DNA of 64,000 nt from Salminus brasiliensis. Lineage: Eukaryota; Chordata; Actinopteri; Characiformes; Bryconidae. Positions 1-13,748 of the stretch are shown here, in pieces. The position numbers were made by a program, and so were the translations under genes. The notes below the pieces were generated by a model. It did no database searches. It was not told the DNA's origin and was given only the letters and a program-made list of their open reading frames with translations. Position 1 is the first letter of the stretch. Each line of letters starts with the position of its first letter. The stretch spans positions 23,541,925 to 23,605,924 of the forward strand of contig NC_132878.1 of the NCBI RefSeq assembly GCF_030463535.1. The letters run 5' to 3'.

Positions 1-1097
1 TAGCTTATATGGCTGGCATAAATCTTCCACAGCCACGAGTAAGGGCATGGGACCCCCACTGAGGGTCCAGTGCTCCCCACACCCTCCCCTTCTCATGATG
101 CCCTAACAAGGCAGTTTAGATTTGGGTAATTAGGCTGGCCGTGAAAGCCTGTATGTGGATATCCTGCTGCGCTGGGTTCACTGGGCGGATATTTCTGTGG
201 GCTCCCATGTCACCATTGCTCTTTTCGTTTACCCCTTAACACATTCATCACCTGATGTGTCCAAAAACCATCCTTTCATGCCTCATTATACCAAAACAGC
301 AGCAGCAGCACTCTGGGTCAAATTTAGAGCTCATTTGGGCTAACCAGACAGGATCCATTAGGGATATGACCACTTACTACTTATGAAGGCTCCGCTATTA
401 AACCCATTGGATGTCTGTTGAGTAAAATGGCTTTTAGCACTATTATTCATGAGCTGAGGATTTTTGACTTCATAAGGCAGCAGTCCAGCTGTCCCAGAAT
501 GAGAGGAGCTTTTATAGTAACTGAGATGGATGAATGAAGTGGTTGTATAATGCTTGAACGTTGTTCATCGAGTTGTTATACAGCATTCGTTTCAGTAATG
601 TGAAATGTCTTGATGATGATGATGATGATAATGATGATTTTAATTGGTGATGATGAGTAGTCTTGTGAGTCAGCAGGAGTTGCATTTCCTGTTTGATTGC
701 TGGGAGTTTACTGGAAGAGGCCCAGGCTGACATCAGCTCTGAACGTCCAAGCCCCAAACTAAACATCAGCCTGACCTCCAAATACCTTACTAATTACAGT
801 ACAGTTCCCATCACACAAGACTCAAAACACTGTCTCACATCAATCTCCCTCTCTCTCTCTCATTCTCTCTCTACCTCTCTCTCTACTTCTTTCTATCGGT
901 CAATGCATTAGCCTGGGGGTAACGCATGTACTCTATATGCATATACTCATCTCTGAGGAGGCCATTTTAGTATGCACATATATAACCACAGCCAGAGATG
1001 TGTGTATTTTGTGGTTGATTTAGATTTGATCATGACCATGAGAACAAAGGATTCGGTCCGCTCAACTTCGTTCATGACGACTCATAGAGGTCAAAAG

Positions 1098-1250
1098 GTT
1101 CATATTTATCTGCTCCCGAGAGTCCTTTCTATTGGCAATGCTTCTCTACAGGGTCTAGACAAGCAGTGTGTGTGCATTTGCACATCTGTGTCAGCAATGG
1201 GTGTGACTTAAAGTAGCTGAATGCATTCGTTAAGAGGGGGTGTCCACAAA
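1098..1250 (+). mobile_element. MITE fragment (right half)
   Basis: Shares gggtctagacaagcagtgtg and gtgtcagcaatgggtgtgac with the 56.2-kb copy and ends at ggtgtccacaaac. The left half is missing. Confidence 0.75.
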
Positions 1251-2864
1251 CATTGTTCTACTTTACTCAGCAGTGTGAACATGCTTTAGGACACGTGCAC
1301 GTTTAGCATCTTCCCCCTGCCTTGGCAACACACATGCTTCTCCAGCATGCTTAGCTCTTGTTTTGTCCATGTGTGTGTGTGTGTTGGGCTTTGAAGAGTG
1401 CTTCCAGCATCAGTCACATCGCATGAGTGCAGCATCTCCACAGATTCATTATATCAGTGCCGTGCCCTTTTACATAAGACTGCTGAGAGCTGGAGGAGGG
1501 CAAAACTCAGCCTATCGTCGCCTGCAGCTGCTGCCTCAGCACGTGCTAGACCTCCTGCTAAACACACACATACAAACACTGGCTCTCTTTTACTGCATCG
1601 TAGTCTGACTTGTCCAGTTTCTTTTGTCAATTCACAGTGTTATTTTGAAAAGTAAATTCTTTATGAACTAGGTGGAGAAGGTAAAAGGAAAAGGTGCACA
1701 TGCAGGTGGTCTACAGCAGGAGTATTCTGCTATAGTCCTGGACGGCCAGTGTACAGCTCAGTTTGATAATTCCCCTACTCAAACACACCCACTAAAGTTG
1801 GCAGTTTAAGCAAGGGGGGTCACCAAATTGTTCTGGACTGCAACCCTCTGGGATTGGAGCCAAGGGGCCCTGGTCTGTAGTTCTGTACATTGGGATCCAG
1901 TTTAGTGGACGTTCCTGTATTTTTAGTAATGTTCAGTTATGCTCAATATTGTGTGCTCCTGTTATGCTTTCAAAAAGCTGTGTGCTGGGGCTTATGCTGG
2001 TTCTGGCGCTGCACACTTAGCAGCATGTAGTAATCAGTCAAACAAGTGAAGCTTGATGTGATTTGAAAGAAGCGTTTCAGAGTTTTGATTAGTCTTTCCA
2101 CTCTTGGCACTGATAAGGCATACTTGGAAACAAATTAAGACCAAGGCCGTGAAGTTCATTACGCTGCTAATTAAAACGGATTTGGTGACTGCTAGCAACC
2201 AGAGGCAGGAGCGAGAGCAGAGGGAGTTAATGGGTCTGAATGAATTAAGTTAGCATTAATTTAGACTTCTGTTTAGGTCATCGAGGCCTGACCTCTGCTT
2301 TGCAGTAATTCGGTCATTTAGGTTGGTATGGCATGTTAACTTAAGGAGATGTGTGCAGAAGGTAATTTCATAGTTTCCTGTGGTTCCTTTTAAGCTAAAC
2401 AGGCTCTTATACTGTTGATTTGCTTTATATGTTTCTACAGTAAAGGAGTGTTCAGCAGTGTGAGTGATGCTGAATGTGTGCTTTGTTCAAGAGTGATAAC
2501 AGTGCACTCGTGCTGTGCTTCAGGTGTCATGAATTAAATAGCATAAGCGGTTAGCGTGTGTGCACACTTATCTTTTATACAGTGTAATTGAATGATAAGG
2601 GAATGTATAGTGGGTCGCATGCCTGCTGCTCCTTTTGTATTTGTGTGGATGTGAGGGGCATGAATGAAGGGTGCGGTCAGTTCAGTGTAACATGAGCTGT
2701 GTGTGTGTTCCTGATGTGGAGCACAAACACCGTTTTGGAGCACACACACATTTGCTTTCATATACATATGTCCTGTATGTATTAAATGCATCTACTACTG
2801 CATGCGTCTAGTCCCTGTAAGGAAGTACTGCCAATTGAATAGGACTTTCTGAAGCAGGTAAACT

Positions 2865-3045
2865 TGAATCTGTTGGCACAATGCCTTAGCCAGGTGTGGA
2901 CTAGAGGGGTATTAGCCCCCGGCATTGAGCTGTGGAGCAGTGGAACAGTGTTCTCTGGAATGATTGGGCTTTATCCAATACTTTTAGGATGGGGGTGAGG
3001 TGGGCTGGGGGAGCCCTTGTCACTAGGTGCAATCAATCCTCACAG
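2865..3045 (-). mobile_element. MITE fragment, reversed
   Basis: Contains gctgtggagcagtggaacag and gttctctggaatgattgg, the complement of the middle part of the 56.2-kb copy. Confidence 0.7.
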
Positions 3046-4989
3046 CAATGCGTCAATAAATGAGGAAATGTCCAAGAATCTTCACATCAAGTGAAGGTTC
3101 CTTAGTCCTTTAAAAGGTTCTTTACATCCACACATCTGTTACAAACATGGTTCCTCATGGAGTTAAAGGTAGTTCTTCTATAGCTTCGCTTAAAGAACCC
3201 TTTGTAGCATCTTTACTTTTAAGAGTGTTTGCCAGTAGCAGGCATCTATCTCTTCAAGTCTGTGTTCAGTTAGGTACTCTCTCTGTGTGTGTGGTAAGTG
3301 AGGATCAGTGTATTGCTGTCCACACAGGCCATTCTGCTCCCTGGCACTCATGCCTGACCTCACACACACACTCACAGAGGGGGAGAGCACTCCAAGAACA
3401 CAGTGTTCCTGCTCTGTTCAGCAACAGGCTGGCAGAACACAGTGAAAAAAGGAAAGAGGAGAGTACAGAAGTGAGGACATAGAGTAGAAGTCTTTTCCGT
3501 AAAATCCACTGTAACGCCAGGATGTATCCAGTCTTCAGTTATGTCCTTGACTGCTCATCAGCGTGCTGTCATGTCTTCCCTCTTCCGACTTGCCGTTCAG
3601 TTTACTGGTGTGTTCTCACTGCAGGCATGTTTAATTATTCATGTCAGATCAAACGCTCTTCACAAGCACATTCTCTTCTGATCAAAGCTGTGGGATCAGG
3701 ACGCATAAACCTCCGTTTCAGACCAGCTCAGGCTGCTCTTAATTCAGGTCTTTATGAGGGGAGGATGTGATGTCCTTCTTTTAGCTCTTCCTCTCTACGC
3801 TTTGTTCCCTGGATCCAGATGCTATCAGTTTAGTTGAATGAGAAGAGCGAGGAGATAAAACCATGACTGCAGTGTTTCATCTCAGCAGAGAAAGAGCTAA
3901 AGAGACAAGGATGGAAGCGTCAAATTTATGGAGGGAAGTTGCTGGCATACCTGAGTTACCTTCGTAATTTTCTAAGGAAGGGAGATGGTTATTGTGTGCA
4001 AAGGGTAAAGCTCACCTGGGTCTGTAGACATTCAGGAGTGTTCTTGTTCCTCTCCACATATCCACATTCAGTAAACCTTTGAAAGTGTTTAGCTGACTTG
4101 TAAATGTCTCTTTAAAAGAAATAGTAATGTAATCAATCAGCCAAGACGTGTTGTGTCTGACGTATACTTCTTTAGTTTTGCACTGGCGCTACGAGAAAAA
4201 TGGAAACTTCAACCCCACCAATTGGCATCATGTAAACTGAATGTCTGTATTGTCATATACAAACTGTGCTTAGGTATCTCTGATAGACTATTTGACACTG
4301 TGACATACTTTTATCAGCTGTGCTAAGCTAAAAACAGTAGTAGCAATCCATGCCTTTGTCTATTATTATAGCAGTAGGAGTGTGTACTATAATTGGAGTA
4401 CAATTCTGTGTTCATGACTACTTGGAATGTCCTACTTTCCACATCAAACTTCAATTGAGAAGAAAATTAATTAAGAATGGAAAGGATGTTTAACAGAAAT
4501 AGACATTGGGAAATTCACCAGTTCTCAATAATCAGTTCCAATCAATTCCAGTACTTGCTTGTTGGCCATGTAAGCTCCAGTGTGAAACTGAAGAAAGCAG
4601 AGTTAGGGCACAAACATGTCTTGACTGATCGGCTATGTTAGTTGTAAAGGGAACATTTTGTAAGTTTGCTTTTATCAGTGAAGGTTCGTGATCTATAGAA
4701 ACAATAGCAATAGACCCATCCAGGTTTCAGGTGAGGCCTGATACCTCAGAGCACTTTCTATCACAGATTTCACCATCACATTTTAGTGTCTACCTTTAGG
4801 ACAGACCTTTAAGCTTTCATAGCAGGAGAATATAATCCTAAAACGCTAGGCATGTTTCACATCATCTGATTGGCCCAGGTGTTCTCACTAAAATATATAA
4901 CACTCTTACTCCCTCCCTCTCATTCTCTTTCCACCTTTCTTTGTTTTAACAATGTTCTGGGCGTTGACCCAACTCTTAATTTAAAGGGA

Positions 4990-5037
4990 TCTTTCTCTCT
5001 CTCTCTCTCTCTCTCTCATGCTCTCTCTCTCTCTCTG
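4990..5037. repeat. (TC)n microsatellite
   Basis: Two TC runs interrupted by atg, in the large abr intron. Confidence 0.95.
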
Positions 5038-6589
5038 GGTGCCGCTTCAAAGGGCACAGTTTTTCCACGTATCCCTCAACCCCCCCCCTCTGGCCACACT
5101 GTAAACCTGCATGACTGTCCACCCTGGCTTAATGTGAATCAATTGTGGATGCTGTATAAATAAACCTCTCAACCACACAGTTTGTGGTTTTATCCTCTGA
5201 AAAAGCTTCTTTCCCACAGGGAAGCTGAGAGAAGAAGAGTAAATTCCTCCTGGAGTTTTAATAAGGGGTTGAGATACAATTGCATACCTTGGTTGAATGT
5301 ATAAAGGAGCAGTTTAGGGGGGAGGTAGTCATTTAGAGAAATTAAAGGATTTTCTTCAATTTGCCCTGTCTGGTGGTTTAATTGGGGCAAAACAAAAGTT
5401 TGAGTTAAGAAGGAGCTCCAGATTTTTCAAAGAGCTGCAAGAAGTCAATAGTGAGAGCCTCTTTAACAGCCTCTTTTTATAGCTAGAGTATCTAGAGTGA
5501 CTGCCACATCCCAGCCAGATATCCTGATTAGCACGAGCTGGATCCCAGCCTAAACTCTATATTAAAGACTTCCATGTATACAGAATCAGCGCCTTATTTC
5601 ACGAGTAGCTCTTATTTATGCATAAATCAGGCCGGTTCATGTGCTGTCAGCCAATGTTACTGTAATGTAGCACCATACCAGCCTGTTTCCCCACTGGGAC
5701 AATAACATAATTGCCGTGCATGTAATTACTTGATGGTTATCTTGCTAGAGTCCCAACAATGTCAGTAATGCTGATTACACTGAAAAAACATATGTAGGTA
5801 TTTTAGGTTGTGACTTGCTCATGATATGAAGTTATTTACATGTCTAATAGACCACTTTCCCTGTTGATAAATAATCAGCTTGTGGTTTGTGTAAAATCTC
5901 GTAATCATTTTTGTTTTTTAACAATCAGTGTAGATTCTGCCCTCTGTAGACAGCGGTCGTATTAAGTGGTCTGACCTTTGACTTTTTTTTTTCTTTTTTT
6001 TTTCATCTCACTTCAGCAGGCTTGACTGGCAGGTTAGTTTAGCAGTAGGGTGGAGCTTCTCCAGGGGTTCCTTCTCATCATCCATCATGACCGAGACATG
6101 TTCTCCCAGAGCAGCATGGGAATGAACTAGTGGAAGAATGAGTGAATTCCAGGAGAGAGAGAGAGAGAGAGAGAGAGATGATTCTTCCCTTCGGAGAGCT
6201 GTGTACTTATGGAAACAGCACAACTTCTGTTCATGATCTATCTGGATGGATTCTCCTGATTTGCTAACAAGGATAACACTCCTTAAGCACCAAACCAGAC
6301 ATGGAGTATCGTACACTGTGTTCCATGATAGGTTCAGGAGAGCACTGAACCTAAAGACGAAGCTCATTAAAGGCTGGAGGTACAGCGATGTATTGTTGTT
6401 ATTATATTAAATTACGTAACATTAAGCTATATAAGCTATATATAAAGGGATCCGAAGTGGCCTTGGCATATTATCAGGAGATCACGACTTCAGATCTTGA
6501 GGAGTTCAACACAGCGTGACAGTAGACAGTTCAGTGCAGTCTGTGAAATGCTGATTAGACAAGTCTTGTGTGTTGTAGGTTATTTGTTT

Positions 6590-6860
6590 CTCAGTTTTCT
6601 CCCCAATTGAGTCGTGACCAATTCCCTCCCACTAGATAGGTTCCCCCTGTCACAGAATGCCACCAATCACGGAGGGTAAAGGCTAGCAGGTGCTGCTGCA
6701 TCTTTTTGAACTGCTACTCAAGCAGTGTCACTGGACAGCTAAACACGCTTGGGGGAGAACACTTACTGACTGTTCTTTTCAGCGAATAGATGACTGTGCT
6801 GGCTAGCACTCTCACAACGGATAGATGGACAGGTGGGGCTCTCTTGGACTCTTAGTCTTC
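6590..6860. mobile_element. SINE-like dispersed repeat (tentative)
   Basis: The block ctccccaattgagtcgtgac through gcttgggggagaac has the style of fish SINE bodies. Only remote resemblance to the other copies here was seen, so the family is uncertain. Confidence 0.35.
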
Positions 6861-7063
6861 CAATAGGGCTTCAGACACAAACGCTTTACGGGTACTTTTT
6901 AGATGTTTATAAACTTGAACCTCAAAACACACAATAAAAGTTGATAATCAAACTTCTGATCTTCAAGCCTCAAAAAGTATTGAATGTAATTTGTTTTGAG
7001 ATAACTTCAAGTATTGTGATGCTGTATATATTGACCGTTCCTACTTCATTACAGGTCTCATAA

Positions 7064-7146
<83 letters not shown>
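7064..7146. repeat. Compound microsatellite (TG)n(TA)n
   Basis: About 10 TG units run into about 31 TA units. Alternating purine-pyrimidine tracts of this length can form Z-DNA or cruciforms. Confidence 0.97.
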
Positions 7147-7149
<3 letters not shown>

Positions 7150-8118
7150 GCAAGTCTGTCTTTTTTGCACCAGTTTATAATGAGGCTGTGACGTAGGCTG
7201 TGCAATGTTTTGGTTATAGGAGAAAGGCATGTCACAGACATCTGGATCTTGTAAACTTGACCTTTGATCTATTTAAGGCAGCCTCTTCAACTAACACACA
7301 CACACACACATATATTCAAACTGCTACAGATGTGCCAAGTTGCTGTTTTCTTATACAGCAGCAGAGAAGAGCTAATTTCATTAGGAGTTCACTGTCCTGA
7401 AATTTAATAACCGAGGAAAAAACCTTTTGGGTTCCCAGGGAATGTTTTTTCTTTTCTGGCTGGGAATTTCCATACAGGAGGCAAATGGAAAACTGGGTCT
7501 CCTTTATTAAAAACAAAGTAGAAAAGAGCTGCAGAAAATAGCCCTCTGGCTTGGATTCTAAAGCATTCCCTTTTCTGTGTGTATGTGCTCACATCTGTGT
7601 GTGCGTGTGTCTGTGTGTGTGTGTACTTACATGCAAATAAGCAATAATGGGGTTGTATATGAACGTGTGTGTGTGTGGCGTTTTCATGTGTGTTTTATAT
7701 TTTGCACTCTATTGAAAGCCAGTGATGATTCTAAGAACTCTAAGCCTTTCCAGGTCATGATTTAGGAAAGTATCATGATGTCTAGAGGAGGGAAAATACG
7801 AACTCGCACCTAAGAGTCAAATAATCCTCTTTAGTGGCTTGTTTTTGACTTGTTTACAGTCTGAACGCCTCTGCTGGTAATCCATCTTAGCTTGGACCAG
7901 TGTGGAATGTTGCAGCCCAAACTAGGCTTTGATGCTGTGTCCTCCCTTGTTTTTTGAAGTGGGTGGATTCTGCAAGCAAATGTTATAAATCCTTTTTCCC
8001 CCTTCCTCATGAGGGCACAGATATCAGATATCTTTTATTACTTTTAATTTCACCATTTAGAAATGCTGGCTAGTAGCAGTCTTTTTTCATTTGAATGTTA
8101 TCTGTTAATTTGTTTCAG

Positions 8119-8178
8119 TTGGACCCCCAGACAGTGCAGTCCAAGAACTGGCATGTGGATGTGATCGAGATGAATGGG
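8119..8178 (+). CDS. abr: abr coding exon a (C2 domain)
   Basis: A 60-bp, phase-0 exon after a tttcag acceptor and before a gtaaga donor. It encodes [20 protein letters not shown], part of the C2 domain. It is the leftmost abr exon visible. Confidence 0.9.
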
Positions 8179-11100
8179 GTAAGAGATTTTCACCAATTCT
8201 GTTTTAATTTTAAGGCCCAACATACAAATGGACTGTGGTGAACAAGGTGACATGTAATTTTTGTATTTTTCCTTAGATTAAAGTGGAGTTCTCCATGAAG
8301 TTCACAAGTCGGGACTTGAGCTTGAAGAGGACACCATCTAAAAAGCAAAGCGGAGTGTTTGGAGTCAAAATCAGCGTAGTGACAAAGTATGCATCCCTTT
8401 GTTCCTCTCTTTTTTCTGTCAAAAAAGAATGTTAGTGGGTTGCTGACAAACTCAAGTACATCTTTGTCCAGAGCTTAATAATATGATCCATCAGTTAGCC
8501 TTCAGAGAAGATAAAGGTGCTGGATGCTGGAAGAGTAATTCAGAAAGCCTGTGATTGAAGCTAGTAGAGAAGTACACACACACACACACACACACAACAG
8601 TGTACTAAGTGGAAGCTATCAGAACTAGGATTTACTTTCACTTAGCAGACACTCTTATCCACAGCGACCTACAGTTTAATCATTTTGTAGATATAGAATA
8701 ATCAGTAATGCTTTCTGATTCTTCTTTTGTTGAATATTTGTGTGTGTGTTGACAGGCGTGAGCGCTCCAAGGTGCCTTACATTGTGCGGCAGTGTATCGA
8801 GGAGGTGGAGAAGAGGGGAATCGACGAAGTGGGCATTTACCGGATCTCAGGCGTGGCAACAGACATTCAGGCACTCAAAGCAGCGTTCGACACCAGTAAG
8901 TCCAGTCTATTCTCAATACTTGGCTACAAATCCCATTTTAGTCTGAATTTGGCACAGTTTGTTCATATGCGTTCCTGGATTGGATCCGCTTTGCGGATGC
9001 ATGATTGTAATGAGAACAGGCATACCAACTTTTATTGTTATCATCCTGTGGGAGCAGCAATAAATGTACACATACAGGTCCTTTCAGAATAAGGTCTGTT
9101 CACAGTAATGGCATGTACAGATCCCTTAGCTCCCCTTCACACCCCAAACCTGGGGCAGTACTGGTTTTGATTTTATAGTGATATTGGGGCTTTGGGTCAT
9201 TCACACATGCAGCCCTTGAATTGTATTTTACTGGGATGAAATCATTCATGCTTGCCATGAAAGTCTCATGAAAATCAACAGGACATGACGTCCTCAGCAG
9301 GAACGGCCAAGAGCTCCACATTTCTGAATCATCTTCAATAATACATTCCTGATACGTTTTCCTCTCATGAATCGAGACTAAAAAACTCAGCTGTGAAAAC
9401 AAACGCAGAACCCAGATACAGTCCTGCCTTTGACGTCACTGTTTCGCTGGTACTGTCTTTTTTTTGTTCACGCATGAGCCATCCTGGGAATTTTTTCGAA
9501 AATAGTACTCAAGCAGTTAAATCCCATCATATTTCCAGGATTTCAGTTCCGCTTTCACAATGAATCCACCCCCTTTTAATTCCAGTGAAATACCCAGATA
9601 AGGTGCATGTGTGAAATGAGCTTTACCGACACAAATGATTCTTCTTTCTTATGTGGTCTCATTATTACATCTTCTTCTCACAAATCCCACACATTTTCAT
9701 GGAGTTCGCTGGCTGAAGCCTACCAGTTAGTTATAAATTGTGTATTTGGGCTGCATGAGTATTTGTCAGTTCTTTTTTGCCTGTTATTCTTTCCATCTTT
9801 TAGACCTCCTCCCTCTCTCTTTCTCTCTCTCTCCTGATTTTGCTGTTTTTATAAGCAAGTCTAAAATCAGCGGAGGAGTTGTGGGAAAGGGCAAAGAGAG
9901 GACTGACCCCCTCCAGCTGTCAGCTGGCCTAATAAACACATGCACACACAAGCGCACACACAGACACACACACATAACAGAACTAGCAGAGAATAACAGA
10001 TTGCTCAGTGTTATGTTGGATGACATTCATTTTACTAAACCTAAATTTGCTTAGCTCTCTTTCACCTTCTCTTCCTCTCCCTCAGATACCAAAGATATCC
10101 TGGTAATGTTGAGTGATATGGACATCAATGCCATCGCGGGGACGCTGAAGCTGTACTTCAGAGAACTGCCTGAGCCTCTGCTCACTGACCGCCTCTACCC
10201 AGCCTTCATGGAGGGCATTGGTAAGGCCCTTTCCCCTTTAACCTCTTGACACTTGTAATCCTTGACAGAGTACCTCTGGATTTCTCAGCTTTGCTGGGGA
10301 TGATTAAGTTAGAAACTCACATCTGAGGGTTATTACAGAGGAAGTAGACACTTTGTAGAGGGCAGGGGCCAGGCAAGGTAGGTCAGGGTTTAAGCGAGGG
10401 TCACTGGGTGAACTGAGAGAACAGCAAGGGAGTTTGCATTGATTAGAATGTCGGTAGCAGGCAGCAATAGACGTGGGTGATGGACTTTCATCCCTCTAAT
10501 CTTCTTTCCTCTCAGCTCTGTCTGACCCAGCAGCCAAGGAGAACTGCATGATGCACCTGCTGCGCTCTCTACCCGATCCCAACCTCATCACCTTCCTCAC
10601 TTTACTGGAGCACTTAAAGAGGTGGGGTTTTTATTATTATTATTACTTGACTTGACCCTAACTTTCATGTTTCTTACAGTAGAGTAGATTATTGTAATGC
10701 TCTTTTTACCCGGGCATCCTTCTGTATTTGTCCAAATGCGTTATCCAAGACCTGTAGATTCTGGCCCCTTTGCATATCCCCCAGTGTAAAATGCAGAAAA
10801 AAGAGTTATTATTGGACAGTTATTATTGGAATGCACTAATATAGGAACTGTGAGCCGAAGCTGATATCCATTATTTTTCATGTACTTATCCATTGATGAC
10901 CATACATAACCATTTTTAAAATATAAGTATTAAATCTGTGTGGATTATTATTATCGAGAAATATAACATTTAGTCATTAAGGATTCCAGTGCATCAGCAT
11001 TTTAGTGCGTTAGTCCAGTGTCACCTAAACCTTCTGCTCACCTGGAGTTCAATAAATATCAATAAATGCGTATGAGATTAATCTTTTATTTAAAATGCCA

Positions 11101-13684
11101 CTTTTCTGCAATTATTTTTATTTTCATTGACATATTATCTCAGTTTGCTATTACAGGATATTTAAGAATCATACACCTTTTTTTGTTTTGTTGCTGTGGA
11201 AATTAATTATTGCTCTACAAATTAAGTGTTTTCTTATTCTTATTAATCTCTTAGAATCTCTTTTAGATAAAAAAATGAAGCCCTGAGCTTTTTACAAATT
11301 CAGGACAAATTCAAGCATACACAAGTTTTGACATTTTTAAAGACCTTCAAGGCATGTTTTTTTCTGTTCCAAAAGAAACTCAATAAGGAAATAGAAATAT
11401 TTTGTATATTTTATATATACTCCTATTTTAAAAATAGCTTCGTTCTGTGCAATAAAACAACAACAAATTTTCTCATAGGGACCAGCAAAATGTTTTCCAG
11501 TCATCCGGAAGACAAAGCCGTAGACGTAAAAATAAAAAGTACCCACACATTGAAGGAACATCACTCTTCGCTTTCATGCTGGTTGACTTGAGTGTTTTCC
11601 AGTGGTTGGCCCATGCGCTATTCATAGCCTTTACTTGTGCTTTCTCCTCCATCCACGTGTAGCCCGTTAAGTCTGTGGTCCTGTAAGACTGCATAAGCCT
11701 GAGCTTCCACCTCTGGTTTCACCACAAGCAGTGCACCATGCTCACAGTGGCCTGAAAAAGACATTAGGATCATCCACACCCTCAACCAGAACTAAGAACC
11801 ACAACATGCTACAGAGCCACAGGCCAGGCTTCATAGACTCTAGCAGCAGCATTAGCAGCAGGCTACATGCTCCATGCTAGAATGTAATTTGTGGTAGAGT
11901 GTAGAGATATAGCTATTTACAGGGGTGTGGCTGTATTAGGTGTATTGTGTTTCATGTATTTCATTCCAGTAAATCTTGATTCAGAGTATTATGGTCTGTG
12001 GTCAGAGTATTATAATTATTATTATTATTATATATATATATTATATATTATATATTAATTATTATATATATGGTCTCCACATTGACTTGTGTTTAGTAGT
12101 GTCTAAACTAAGCGCTATCTTTGACTAAAAATTAGCTAAGATTATTCTTGTGAGTAAATAGCAAAGCTCTTTTGTAGGTTGCTCTGGATAAGAGCGTCTG
12201 CTAAATGCTGTAATTATGCAGCTTATTGGAGCTTGTCACACTTAGTAGAATCTCTTAGAAATGTCAGAAGTTGAATATGGAACACAAACAGGAATACCGC
12301 TGTAATAATGGGTTATCAGATGAGTAGCTATACTAACTTCCAGAAACAGCAGTAGGAAACCACCTACTGCTCAGTTTCCCATCTACTTGCTGAAGTGACA
12401 ATGACGCACCTATGTGGAAAACTGAGGATTCTGCCATGATCTCCAGATATGCTGCTCACTGGGGACACCTGCTGACCAGAATGGGATTTTGATTTTAAAT
12501 TAAAATTTTCACCTGACATCGATCTTGTGATTATTGTGAATTGTTGTATTCATATTGCATCACAAGTGGTGGTCATTAATGTCCAAACACTGTGCACCAT
12601 TTCGGGCCCAGTAGAGCACAGATGATGGGCAGTGTTTTTAAATGGATGTTGGTTCTCAAAAGGAGATTTTTAGACATGACATGAATTTGCATAGTTGTTG
12701 AACTCTGAAAGAATTACATTCAGCAGCATCTGCAGAGTAATTGCTGTGGACAAATAATTCAGTAGCAGTAAGAATCCCCTATTATCCCTATATGTCAGAT
12801 TGGGAGTACATTTTTTTCTTCTTAAAAGGATGCCACCAGACTCCACTAAAAGAGTTTGGTTTCTGAACTTGTCACCCTATTCACTGCACAATGGTTTTCA
12901 TATTTGGAATTTGGTTGAGTGTTTTCAAGTAAACTTAAATAAATTAAGATAAGTGGCAACTGATTAGCGTCTTTCTCTTTGAAATGTAACAATTCCCTCT
13001 CGTAATGTAGTTTTATTAAACCACAGGTAAAAAGGATTGATTTTGGAGTGTGTGGTGAGGCGTGTTTGTGGCTGATGACCTGGTGTGGTTTTGCAGGGTG
13101 GCGGAGAAGGAGCCAGTGAATAAGATGTCTCTGCACAATTTGGCCACTGTATTTGGTCCCACGCTGCTCAGGCCCTCCGAGTCCGAAAGCAGCAAGCCTC
13201 ACATCACCTTGGCCTCCGACATCTGGTCTCATGACGTCATGGCACAGGTACTTTTTATCTTTCAATGGAAGTTAATGTAAAAAGCCGTTTGGGAGCATTT
13301 CTATTGGTCCATTCAGCATGAAATTATGACAATATGTAAAGACCAACTGTCAAATTCAAACTCATTTTATGTCAAAGTGAAAAATGCAGCAAATGCAAGG
13401 TTTTTGTGCGACATCTAGTTAATTAGTACACTGAGGCTAACCAAGCCAAAGGCAAGTGCATTCAACTTGAAAATGACTAAAAGTTAATGAGTCGAGAGAT
13501 ATTAAAACAGTATTGAAACAGAACGCGCGCGCGTGTGCGTGTGCGTGTGCGTGTGTGTGTGTGTGTGTCCTGCTCTTCACTCACACATTGCTTTGCTGAG
13601 GATTCTTCCTTTGGCTCTGATGTCTAAATAATCCCAGCTGTATTTTGGTTTTCAGTAAGAGTGCTGGAGGACTGCCCGGTGCAG

Positions 13685-13748
<64 letters not shown>

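Larger units (their letters stand above)
1..8118 (+). other. abr: abr intron (5' part of gene is outside the window)
   Basis: No exon could be recognised here. The next coding exon of abr begins at 8119 in phase 0, so this stretch is most simply part of a large abr intron. It holds microsatellites (about 848-893, 4990-5037, 6150-6178, 7064-7146), MITE fragments (about 1098-1250 and 2865-3045) and a SINE-like stretch near 6590-6850. Two moderately GC-balanced, low-repeat blocks (about 2060-2340 and 5590-5760) look unlike their AT-rich surroundings. The short open frames look like chance frames: they lack splice context and recognisable protein similarity. Confidence 0.7.

Noticed and set aside
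6970-7241. Frames encoding alternating Tyr-Ile and His-Thr
   Set aside because: They are translations of the TG/TA microsatellite.
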